Shown in pieces: positions 25,212 to 33,497 of a DNA stretch of 61,939 bases; positions within the stretch are counted from its first letter, which is position 1; the number at the start of each line of letters is the position of its first letter. The position numbers were made by a program, and so were the translations under genes. The DNA comes from Pseudomonadota bacterium. GTDB lineage: Bacteria > Desulfobacterota > Desulfobulbia > Desulfobulbales > Desulfocapsaceae. The stretch lies in contig JAHJNL010000021.1 in the NCBI GenBank assembly GCA_018820855.1, forward strand, positions 1 to 61,939. The letters are read 5' to 3'. The notes beneath the pieces are model-generated. The model did no database searches, had not been told where the DNA came from, and saw nothing but the letters and a program-made list of their open reading frames with translations.

Positions 25212-27884
25212 TCACACTTTGGCCAGGCTAGTACCCACCTCAAAGTTCACCACCAGAGGAACGTCGAGTTTCAGGGCATTTTCCATGGCACTCTTTACTA
25301 CGTTCCTGGTGCGATCAAGTTCGGATTCCGGAAGTTCAAAAACCAGTTCATCGTGAATCTGCAAAAGCAGTCGGGCGCTTAGGCCCTCATCTTTCAAAAC
25401 CGATACCACCTCGATCATGGCCAGCTTGATCACATCAGCGGCTGTACCCTGGATAGGTGTATTAATTGCCGTCCTTTCAGAGAACTCACGTCTGGTCTTA
25501 TCCTTTGCCAGGATTTCAGGCAACAGTCTTCTGCGATTCAGGAGAGTGGTAACATAACCGTCAACACGTGCCTGCTCCACAATTTTCCCCATAAACACTT
25601 TAACCCCCCCATAGAGGCGGAAGTATTTATCGATAAAATCACTTGCCTCCTTTCGGGAAATTCCAAGCTGCCCCGAGAGTCCGAAGCTGCTCATCCCATA
25701 CACAATGCCGAAGTTGATAGACTTGGCAACGCGGCGCATTTCCGAGGTCAGCAGCAGGGGTGAGACCCCGAAAAGCTCGGCCGCGGTCCTGGCGTGAATA
25801 TCCTCACCACGGCGAAAGGCCTGTAACAGGGCAGGATCCTGGGAATAATGAGCCAGGACACGGAGATCTATCTGTGAATAGTCAGCAGAGAGAAAAACAA
25901 GCCCCTTCTCCGGGATAAAGGCCTGACGAATCCTGTTTCCCTCTACCGTACGAATGGGAATATTCTGCAGATTCGGATTACTGGAAGAGAGGCGACCAGT
26001 GGCGGTTACCGTCTGATTGAACGAGGTGTGTACCCTGCCGCTTACCGGATCGATCAGGGTTTTTAATTTTTTCACGTAGGTCGACAGCAACTTGGCCAGA
26101 GTTCGATAACGGATGATCTTTGCCGGGATTTCGTGTTTGAAAGCCAATTTCTCCAATACTTTAATATCAGTGGAATAACCACTCTTTGTCTTCCTCCCGT
26201 GCGGGAGCTGCAACTCCTCAAACAAAAGCTTTCCCATCTGTTTCGGCGACTGGATGTTGAAACTGTAGCCGGCCAGGGTATAGATCTCCTCTTCGAGACG
26301 GGAAAGCTCTTCCTGGAATTCTTCTGCCAGCTCATCCAGGATCTCGCCTGACACTACTATCCCTGCAAGTTCCATCTCGGCAAGGATGGGTATCAACGGG
26401 GTCTCCACCTTGAAGAAGAGCTCGCGTTGTTCAAGCTTCTCCAGTATCGGCTCATAGTTCTGCCAGAGGAGCAGAGCTCCGAACACATCTTCACAGCTGT
26501 AGTCCCGTGCCTCAGCAAGACCGACATAGGCAAAGCAGTCGTCCCGTTTCACATCCGCCACCACCTGCTTAAAAGGCGTGAGAAGATATCCTCGCTCCTG
26601 ACAAAGGGTGTCAAGTTTCAGGGATCTCCTTTCGGGTTCCACCAGATACGCGGCGATCATGGAATCAAGAAGCGGTCCGTCCATGGTCAAATTACAGGAA
26701 CTCCGCAGCACAGAGTAGTCATACTTGATGTTATGGCCAAGTTTCGGCAGCTCTTTTGCCTCCAGAAACGGCCTCAAGGACTCAAGCACCAGAGACAGAT
26801 CCAATTGTCCTTCTGCCAGTTGCCCTTCCTCTGTTCGATGACCCACAGGAATGTACCAGGCAGCATCAAGATCCGTGCAGAGTGATATGCCCACAAGAGA
26901 TGCCTTGGCTACATCGAGTGAGGTGGTCTCCGTATCGATCACCAACAGCGTTGCAGAGGAGAGATGGCCGACAAGGGACTGTAGTTCCTCACCACTTCTT
27001 ACCAGCTGAAATCCTTCCTTGGGCACAGGGATCGTCTCTGAATTCACCTTCAGCATACTGGTGAATTCAAGGCGCCTGTAAAGATCCTGCAACATTTCCT
27101 CATCCGGCTGCACAACCTGATAGGCAGAAAGCTGATCCGGGATATCGGCATCATATTTGAGTCGTATCAGGTCCCGCGAAAGAAAAGCCGACTCCCGATT
27201 CTCATCAAGTCGCTCTTTGAGCTTTGACTTTTTCATGTCCGCCAGCTCTGCATATACTCCTTCCAGACTCCCGTACTGATTAATCAGCTTTTCCGCAGTC
27301 TTTGGCCCCACGCCGGGAACGCCCGGTACATTATCAGAGCTGTCTCCCATCAACGCATAACAGTCCAGAAGCTGCTCGGGTTTTACATGGTACTTTGCCT
27401 CTACAGCGGCAATATCCATGACCTTGTCCTTCATGGGATCCCACATCACCACCTGCTCATCGACCAGTTGCAGAAGATCCTTGTCACCGGATACCACAAC
27501 CACCCGGAATCCCTGCTCACCAAGAACTCTGGCCGCAGAGGCAATAATATCATCCGCTTCAATACCCTGGATCTCAAAACTGGGGATATTCATGGCCTGC
27601 ACCAGCTCCTTTATATACGGAATCTGCAGGACAAGATCTTCGGGCATGGAGGGACGATTGGCCTTGTAGTCGCCATAGAGTTCATGACGAAATACCGGTC
27701 CCCTGGCATCAAAAGCCACGGCGATATATTTTGGGTTCTTTTCCCGAAAAAGTCGGCGCAGGATATTTAGAAACCCGAAAATCGCATGGGTAGGTAAGCC
27801 CTGACTGTTGGAAAGCGGTACGACCGCATGATAGGCGCGATAGATATAGGCGCTTCCGTCAATAAGATATACTTCATGGGTCAC
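25212..27884 (-). CDS. polA: DNA polymerase I
   Basis: PolA removes RNA primers and fills gaps in replication and repair. The 890-residue protein has all three domains. The 5'-nuclease (1 to about 300) has VSGDKDLLQLV and a helix-hairpin-helix DNVPGVPGVGPKTA. The proofreading domain (about 305-490) retains the metal ligands in VIDTETTSLD, so it is likely active. The polymerase (about 500-890) has motif A DYSQIDLRVLAH, motif B RRVAKSINFGIVYG and motif C QIHDELVFE. It is divergent in orientation from gltA and only 14 nt downstream of nadA, so the two probably share a transcript. Confidence 0.97.
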   Translation of the reverse strand: MTHEVYLIDGSAYIYRAYHAVVPLSNSQGLPTHAIFGFLNILRRLFREKNPKYIAVAFDARGPVFRHELYGDYKANRPSMPEDLVLQIPYIKELVQAMNIPSFEIQGIEADDIIASAARVLGEQGFRVVVVSGDKDLLQLVDEQVVMWDPMKDKVMDIAAVEAKYHVKPEQLLDCYALMGDSSDNVPGVPGVGPKTAEKLINQYGSLEGVYAELADMKKSKLKERLDENRESAFLSRDLIRLKYDADIPDQLSAYQVVQPDEEMLQDLYRRLEFTSMLKVNSETIPVPKEGFQLVRSGEELQSLVGHLSSATLLVIDTETTSLDVAKASLVGISLCTDLDAAWYIPVGHRTEEGQLAEGQLDLSLVLESLRPFLEAKELPKLGHNIKYDYSVLRSSCNLTMDGPLLDSMIAAYLVEPERRSLKLDTLCQERGYLLTPFKQVVADVKRDDCFAYVGLAEARDYSCEDVFGALLLWQNYEPILEKLEQRELFFKVETPLIPILAEMELAGIVVSGEILDELAEEFQEELSRLEEEIYTLAGYSFNIQSPKQMGKLLFEELQLPHGRKTKSGYSTDIKVLEKLAFKHEIPAKIIRYRTLAKLLSTYVKKLKTLIDPVSGRVHTSFNQTVTATGRLSSSNPNLQNIPIRTVEGNRIRQAFIPEKGLVFLSADYSQIDLRVLAHYSQDPALLQAFRRGEDIHARTAAELFGVSPLLLTSEMRRVAKSINFGIVYGMSSFGLSGQLGISRKEASDFIDKYFRLYGGVKVFMGKIVEQARVDGYVTTLLNRRRLLPEILAKDKTRREFSERTAINTPIQGTAADVIKLAMIEVVSVLKDEGLSARLLLQIHDELVFELPESELDRTRNVVKSAMENALKLDVPLVVNFEVGTSLAKV

Positions 27885-27898
27885 AAGGCTTCCTCCGC

Positions 27899-29002
27899 TT
27901 AGCAGATGGCAAGCATCTGTTCAAGAGACTTTGCTGCAAGAGATGCAATCGCTGGTTCCACCGTAATCTGATTCTTCACCTTTCCGGCAGCCAGATTATC
28001 CAGGAGCCAGAGGAGATTGACAGGCTGATTGCAATCCATTGTCGTGCACTGGCAGGAAGTCGGGGCAAGCAGGTGAATCTCCTTGTCAGGGTGTTGACGT
28101 TTGAGGCGCTGTACCAGATTAATCTCTGTACCGATAGCCCACTTACTTCCTGCAGGAGATTTCGCCACTGCCGCAATAATGGCCTCGGTGGATCCATACT
28201 GATCGGCCATGCTCACCACGTCGTGACTGCATTCCGGATGGATGATCACCTGGATCTCAGGCTCGCGCAACCGCCATTGGCGTACATGGTCCGGCAGAAA
28301 ACGCATATGGACTTCACAGTATCCGTCCCAGAGCACGATTTTTGCCTGCTGCAGTTGCTCCACACTATTGCCGCCAAGGCGTTCACCGCGACGCCAGAGA
28401 AGAACCTCTTGCTCCGAGACCCCCAGAGCCGATGCACAATTCCTTCCCAGATGCTCATCAGGAAAGAAAAAGACCTTCTTTCCCTTATTCAGGGCCCAGG
28501 CCAGTACCTTTTCACCGTTGGACGAGGTGCATACCGACCCTCCCCGTTCACCGACAAAGGCCTTGATGGCAGCAGAAGAATTCACATAGGTCACCGGAAC
28601 CATATCTGTTTCTTCTTCCATAATGCCCACACTCAGCAGTTCTTTATAGGCCTGTTCAACAGCGCCAACTGTAGCCATATCTGCCATAGGACAACCGGCA
28701 TGGAGATGCGGTAGGAGAACCTTCTGATGCTCACGGGCAAGGATATCAGCCGACTCTGCCATGAAATGAACGCCACAGAAAATCAGGAACTCACGATCAC
28801 TGATGGCTGCAGCGTCTCGCGCAAGCTTTAGAGAATCGCCTGTGAGATCGGCAAACTGAAACATATCCTGGCTCTGATAATGATGACAGAGGATTAGTAT
28901 GTTGTCGCGTAATTCATTTTTTCGCCTGGCAATTCGTTCCAGAATTTCCTCACGCTGGAGACTGTAATATGCAGCCCCGAGATCCTGTTGCTGTAAAAGC
29001 AT
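27899..29002 (-). CDS. nadA: Quinolinate synthase A
   Basis: NadA is an oxygen-sensitive [4Fe-4S] enzyme that condenses iminoaspartate with dihydroxyacetone phosphate to quinolinate for NAD synthesis. The 367-residue protein has the three-fold NadA domain signature: ILCHHYQ, FCGVHFMAES (first cluster cysteine), VCTSSNGEKVL, IIHPECSHDVV, and TSCQCTTMD with the final cysteines. The start is set at ATG 29002, with AAGGAG 7 nt upstream; a frame extending 17 codons further lacks a site. nadB and nadC are not in the window. Confidence 0.95.
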   Translation of the reverse strand: MLLQQQDLGAAYYSLQREEILERIARRKNELRDNILILCHHYQSQDMFQFADLTGDSLKLARDAAAISDREFLIFCGVHFMAESADILAREHQKVLLPHLHAGCPMADMATVGAVEQAYKELLSVGIMEEETDMVPVTYVNSSAAIKAFVGERGGSVCTSSNGEKVLAWALNKGKKVFFFPDEHLGRNCASALGVSEQEVLLWRRGERLGGNSVEQLQQAKIVLWDGYCEVHMRFLPDHVRQWRLREPEIQVIIHPECSHDVVSMADQYGSTEAIIAAVAKSPAGSKWAIGTEINLVQRLKRQHPDKEIHLLAPTSCQCTTMDCNQPVNLLWLLDNLAAGKVKNQITVEPAIASLAAKSLEQMLAIC

Positions 29003-29133
29003 CAATCGACTCCTTCTACTCTTTATCTTAGTTGTAAGAGGCTGTACATACACCCCGCGCTGGTCTTTCTTCTACCATTGACACAAGGTTATGGCAAGAC
29101 CAGAAGCCTTTCCGTTGCGGTGGTTCAAAAAAG

Positions 29134-29172
29134 AAAAAGCCCTGTGCGAAACATATCGCACAGGGCTTTTTT
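29134..29172 (-). terminator. Intrinsic terminator after the HPF-CSD gene
   Basis: A 15-bp stem, 29135-29149 with 29156-29170, with a 6-nt loop and a short T-run on both strands. It lies 20 nt after the stop codon of the minus-strand HPF-CSD gene and isolates it from nadA. Confidence 0.85.
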
Positions 29173-29192
29173 ATAAGATATTGTCAGTGCTG

Positions 29193-29732
29193 TTAACGTG
29201 CAACCCTAACCCATGATGCCTGCGGTCCCTTATCGCCCAGGCTCTCACCATACATAACCTCATCTCCTTCAGTCAGTTGATCAAGCGGAACATCTTTCAG
29301 GGCATTTTCGTGAAAGTAGACCTCTCGCTCATCCGGAGTCACAATAAATCCATAGGATTCATAAGGTGACAGTTTACGGATCACGCCATACTGCGCTCCC
29401 GCAATAGAAGAGGCATCAGCAGCTGCCGTTTCATTTTTGCGTTTCTTACGTAAAATCTCCTTCAACTGTTGAGACAAAACATCAAATGCTTCTACAAGCA
29501 GGGGACCGACATTCTCCCCTTTTTTGGCAACAACAACCGTATCCTGAGGGACAGAGGCTATCAGCTTCAACTCATACCCTCCTATCTTATGATGGGTTGT
29601 TGCCTCAATGGAGACGCGGAGATGGAGAACGAAATTGGCAAAATGACGGATGAGTCTTTCCCGCTCCTCATCGATCTTACTCTGCCACCCCTTTCGCAAC
29701 TCAACATTCCGTGTTTCAACCTTTAAATCCAT
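29193..29732 (-). CDS. Ribosome hibernation factor HPF/RaiA fused to a cold-shock domain
   Basis: A 179-residue protein in two parts. Residues 1-100 resemble the HPF/RaiA (sigma-54 modulation) fold: a strand-helix pattern starting DLKVETRNVEL, a helix with IDEERERLIRHFANF, and AFDVLSQQLKEILRKK. Residues 112-179 are a cold-shock domain with YGVIRKLSPYESYGFIV and VYFHENAL, the latter standing for the RNA-binding motif RNP2. The first part would bind the ribosomal decoding region and the second RNA. A strong GGAGGAA site precedes the ATG. The gene stands alone between a promoter and a terminator. Confidence 0.88.
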   Translation of the reverse strand: MDLKVETRNVELRKGWQSKIDEERERLIRHFANFVLHLRVSIEATTHHKIGGYELKLIASVPQDTVVVAKKGENVGPLLVEAFDVLSQQLKEILRKKRKNETAAADASSIAGAQYGVIRKLSPYESYGFIVTPDEREVYFHENALKDVPLDQLTEGDEVMYGESLGDKGPQASWVRVAR

Positions 29733-29894
29733 ACGGTTCCTCCATGTAAGCTACCATGACAGCCGAAGCTATCATTTCCACCGCGTATCCGCAGATACAC
29801 TCCCTGGCAAACCTCAACTATCAGATCACACTGGCTCATACGACTCTTACTGCCACACGTCACCACTCAGACAGAGAAAGCTTACCTTTCCTTT

Positions 29895-29922
29895 ATTATA
29901 TTCTTCTCACAGCGATAATCAA
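29895..29922 (-). promoter_or_regulatory. Promoter for the HPF-CSD gene
   Basis: On the minus strand a perfect -10 TATAAT (29895-29900) and -35 TTGATT (29917-29922) with a 16-nt spacer. The start near 29888 gives a leader of about 155 nt. It lies in the 29733-30103 gap between the divergent HPF-CSD and hemH genes; no convincing plus-strand promoter was found in that gap. Confidence 0.6.
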
Positions 29923-30103
29923 GTGCTGTTGTGTAATAAGGGTTCATTTTTGCTGCAAGGATACAGAGATCATTTTCCTTTCCGCGATTCACTCTTCCTG
30001 GTATATTAAAAATATTAACAAGCCATTTTCCCGATTAACAGCAGGTCGTGACTGCCTTTTTTCACAACCTGTCATGCCGCCCTCCGTGCCCACGGTACAA
30101 CAG

Positions 30104-31057
30104 ATGACTAAAGAACAGACAGGAGTTATTCTTCTCAACATGGGAGGGCCTGAAAAGCTCACCGATGTGCGTCCATTTCTGTATAATCTCTTTTCCGACC
30201 GGGAAATCATCCGTCTTGGTCCCTTTTTCATGCAAAAACCATTGGCTTGGCTCATATCCAGACGACGAGCCCCTAAGAGCATGCAGACCTATGAAAAAAT
30301 CGGCGGAGGATCACCGCTTGCGGCCATCACCCATGAACAGGAACGGGCGCTGGAAAAGGTTTTACTGGCACACGGGGCCTATACTGTGGTTACTGCCATG
30401 CGTTACTGGAAGCCAGACAGTACGACAGCCCTGCAAAAACTTGCCGCCAAAGGAATCCGCAGGATTATTGGATTACCCCTCTATCCTCATTACTCATGTG
30501 CAACTACGGGCTCATCTGTAACTGCCCTACAACTTGCCATTAAACAATCCGGCACCCCTTTCACCCTCAAAGTCATCGAATCCTGGCCCACACAGCTCCA
30601 GTACATCACAGCCCTGGCCAACAAAATCCAAGAGGCAGCTGCTGTTTTTGCCCCTGAAACTCCTCAGGTGGTGTACAGCGCCCACAGCCTGCCTGTCTCT
30701 TTCATCAAAAATGGTGACCCTTACGTCGATCACATCAAGGCAAGTATCAACAGCATTGAGCAATTGACGAAACTCCCTGGCAAACTCTGTTTCCAGAGTC
30801 GCAGTGGTCCCGTGGAGTGGCTTTCTCCCTCCACCCCCGAGATGTTGGCACAACTTGCGGAACAGGGATGTAAAAATATCCTTATGGTTCCCATCAGTTT
30901 TGTCTCAGATCATGTAGAAACCCTGTACGAGATCAACATGCTTTATCGCCAGCAGGCACAAGAACTTGGCATGCGCCTTGAAGCTACCTCCTCACTCAAC
31001 TGTGATCCACTTTTCATCGAAGGGTTAAAAGAACTTGTCCTCGCCGCAACACTATAA
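30104..31057 (+). CDS. hemH: Ferrochelatase
   Basis: HemH inserts iron into a porphyrin in the last step of haem synthesis, supplying for example a cytochrome b in QmoC. The 317-residue protein has the family N-terminus TGVILLNMGGPEKL, the conserved histidine in LPLYPHYSCATTGSS (about residue 126), SAHSLPVSFI, and the catalytic glutamate in FVSDHVETLYEI (about 273). ATG 30104 gives a family-like start; ATG 30074 is also possible, and neither has a clear ribosome binding site. Its presence points to a porphyrin-based rather than a siroheme-based haem route, or to both; other hem genes are outside the window. Confidence 0.92.
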   Translation: MTKEQTGVILLNMGGPEKLTDVRPFLYNLFSDREIIRLGPFFMQKPLAWLISRRRAPKSMQTYEKIGGGSPLAAITHEQERALEKVLLAHGAYTVVTAMRYWKPDSTTALQKLAAKGIRRIIGLPLYPHYSCATTGSSVTALQLAIKQSGTPFTLKVIESWPTQLQYITALANKIQEAAAVFAPETPQVVYSAHSLPVSFIKNGDPYVDHIKASINSIEQLTKLPGKLCFQSRSGPVEWLSPSTPEMLAQLAEQGCKNILMVPISFVSDHVETLYEINMLYRQQAQELGMRLEATSSLNCDPLFIEGLKELVLAATL

Positions 31058-32108
31058 CAAGACCCTCAGAAAACACGGCGAGCCGGAACCGACACTCTAC
31101 CTGGCAAGGAGTGTGCTCAAAAGCCCGGTCCGCTTCTCTCTCCGTCTCTCCTATTGGAGCTCTACCGACAACTGCTTCCGCACCTGCGAACTCGCCGACC
31201 TTGGAATCTCGCCGGATAAATTCATCTGCTATGCCAATGACACCTCCTTTCACCTGAAAACAGACTTTGTCGACCATATTTCAAGTATCTGCGGTGGCGA
31301 CAGAGAAAATGAACTGGAGCTTCTCTTCTGGCCCTTTGTCGAGCCCTCGGTCCAACAGAAGATGGATCATTTTTTTCACCGAGGCGCAGAACAGGTCAAA
31401 TTCCAACCGGGGAACAAGCTCCTCTCTTTTGATGGCCGTCCACCTCACTTCTTTGACCAGCGCCGCCTCCATTTTCTCCGCTTTGGCGCAACTGATCAGG
31501 GCAAAGTCTTTCGCATGCCTCCCCGGCTCCTGGCAAAGCTCCTAAACAGATCGCGGGATGAACTGGAACAGTACTTTCTGGAGGAGGAGGGTCGGCTCCG
31601 GGAACATGAATTAAAATCCTATCTTTATGCGGCCCTCAACCTGCAACACCACTTCAGTGAGACCTATGCCAGAAGTTTTCCTCAGGCCCTGTCCCCTGAA
31701 AAGATCGATGAATTCTTCCTCTTAGAACTCTGCCGGCTCAACGACGACCACGATTTCTGGCAGGAACGAACAGACTACAGCGGCCTCTCTATCTATCTTA
31801 TTCGTTATCTGATCCTCTTTTTTGACTCGAGCTTCCCTCGCCAGAGCAGAGGATTCGAGCAGGCCAGGGAATTCATAAACGGGCACCGGGAATTTCGCTG
31901 GCCCGAGAGAAAGAACAAGGTAAGCACAGATGAGATCAGCTCCATCTTTGAGGAATCGGCAGAAACCCTGCGCCAGGCCGACAAAAAGGAACTCAGCAAA
32001 CTTTTCCGTAACAAAGCCAAAGCCCTGCACCCGGATACAGGTGGCGATCACGAAAAATTTGTCCGGCTCATTGAGGCCTATGAAGAATTACTGCGGGGGA
32101 AGAAGTAG
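31035..32108 (+). CDS. J-domain protein, N-terminal domain uncharacterised
   Basis: A 357-residue soluble protein. The last 45 residues are a J-domain-like helical pair around the diagnostic HPD (KALHPDTGGDHEKF, about residues 328-341), which in DnaJ stimulates Hsp70 ATPase. The first 300 residues belong to no family I can name; they begin with a YLARSV-type segment and include many aromatic and charged residues. A TTG at 31035, overlapping hemH by 23 nt, is the only start that retains the N-terminal segment. The overlap implies translational coupling with hemH. A client-specific co-chaperone is a guess. Confidence 0.75.
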   Translation: MSSPQHYNKTLRKHGEPEPTLYLARSVLKSPVRFSLRLSYWSSTDNCFRTCELADLGISPDKFICYANDTSFHLKTDFVDHISSICGGDRENELELLFWPFVEPSVQQKMDHFFHRGAEQVKFQPGNKLLSFDGRPPHFFDQRRLHFLRFGATDQGKVFRMPPRLLAKLLNRSRDELEQYFLEEEGRLREHELKSYLYAALNLQHHFSETYARSFPQALSPEKIDEFFLLELCRLNDDHDFWQERTDYSGLSIYLIRYLILFFDSSFPRQSRGFEQAREFINGHREFRWPERKNKVSTDEISSIFEESAETLRQADKKELSKLFRNKAKALHPDTGGDHEKFVRLIEAYEELLRGKK

Positions 32109-32306
32109 AGTCTGGGTTCTGACTTGGGGGAGACTGATGAAGGTCGGGTAGTCAGACAGGAGAGCGTAGCCCCGGCATCAAATTTTGAATAACAAAATCA
32201 GAGGAAACAATCTGCCTGTTCCTGTGCATCCGCTAGCGGACGTTCGTCGTCAACAGTCGCAAATCCGGACTTCTCAAAAAAAAACAACTGCGCCTCTCGG
32301 ATCGCC

Positions 32307-33443
32307 TTAGCCCTTGCTCACCTTGTCCATGCCCAAACCAGTCTGAAACCGACGCATCCGCACATTCATGAGAATACCCAATGCCAGCAAGGTGGTCAGC
32401 AGGGAAGAACCGCCGTAACTGACTAAGGGTAAAGGTATACCCACCACGGGCAGGAAACCCAAAATCATAAGGAGATTGATCACTGCCTGCCAGAAGATCA
32501 GCATAACCACACCAAAAGCAAGAAAGACACCAAATCGGTCACGGGCAGTCATGGCTGCATACAACCCCCAGAGCAGCATGGAAAAATAGACACCGAGGAA
32601 AAAGAGACTCCCGAAAAATCCCCATTCTTCTCCCCAGACCGAGAAAGCAAAATCTGTATGTCGCTCCGGCAGAAAATGTAAATGGCCCTGTGTACCCTCC
32701 AGGTAGCCTTTGCCAAAATGTCCACCACTGCCAACTGCGATCTTTGACTGCAGGATCTGATACCCTTGCCCCATGGGATCTTTTCCCGGATTGAGAAGGG
32801 TCTCAATCCGCAGTTTTTGATAGGGCTTCAGCAGGTAAAACCAGGCAAAGACTGCGGCCCCGCCACCGAGAAGAATACCGGCCAGGTAGGCCTGCAGACG
32901 CAGTCTGGCAAAAACCGTCATGGTAACAAAAATGATCACCAGCATCAGTGCAGTGCCCAGATCCGGCTGCTTCAGAATCAGAAGGAAAGGAATTATGGTC
33001 AACAGAACCGGGGTCACCATATCCTTGAGACCATAGCCACCTTCCACCTCTTTGCGAGAATAATAACTGGCCAAGGAAACAACCAGCATCAATTTTGCCG
33101 GTTCCGAAGGCTGCAGCTGGAAGAAACCTAGATTTATCCAGCGCTGAGCCCCACCAGCACTATTCCCGGCAAAAAGAACCAGGATAAGAAAGATGATAAT
33201 CAAGGCGTAGAAGGGATAATTCCAGAAGTGCAGCTCCTTGTAATCAAAACTTAATACAAAAAGAATACCTAACATACCCATAAGGAAAAGGTAGCACTGC
33301 TTGATATAGGGAGGCATCCCCCATAAAACAGGAGGATAGGAAGCGCTATACAGATTCAACAAGGCCATTATACTGATTGCAATCAGAAAGAAAAACAGGA
33401 TCCAGTCAAAATTATGGAAACATCGCCTATCTACACGGAGCAT
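32307..33443 (-). CDS. rodA: Rod-shape peptidoglycan polymerase RodA (SEDS family)
   Basis: RodA is a membrane glycosyltransferase that polymerises lipid II during cell elongation together with PBP2. The 378-residue protein has about ten membrane segments and the SEDS signatures QPSEPAKLMLV (about residue 115), KQPDLGTALM (about 160) with the catalytic-region aspartate, ERHTDFAFSVWGEEWGF (about 260) and GIPLPLVSYGGSSL near the C-terminus. It is the last gene of mreB-mreC-mreD-mrdA-rodA, 54 nt after mrdA. Confidence 0.96.
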   Translation of the reverse strand: MLRVDRRCFHNFDWILFFFLIAISIMALLNLYSASYPPVLWGMPPYIKQCYLFLMGMLGILFVLSFDYKELHFWNYPFYALIIIFLILVLFAGNSAGGAQRWINLGFFQLQPSEPAKLMLVVSLASYYSRKEVEGGYGLKDMVTPVLLTIIPFLLILKQPDLGTALMLVIIFVTMTVFARLRLQAYLAGILLGGGAAVFAWFYLLKPYQKLRIETLLNPGKDPMGQGYQILQSKIAVGSGGHFGKGYLEGTQGHLHFLPERHTDFAFSVWGEEWGFFGSLFFLGVYFSMLLWGLYAAMTARDRFGVFLAFGVVMLIFWQAVINLLMILGFLPVVGIPLPLVSYGGSSLLTTLLALGILMNVRMRRFQTGLGMDKVSKG

Positions 33444-33497
33444 TGGTCCCTCTTTTGGAGAGTCAGGCAGTCAGCTGACAAATCTTTACTTCTCTTA

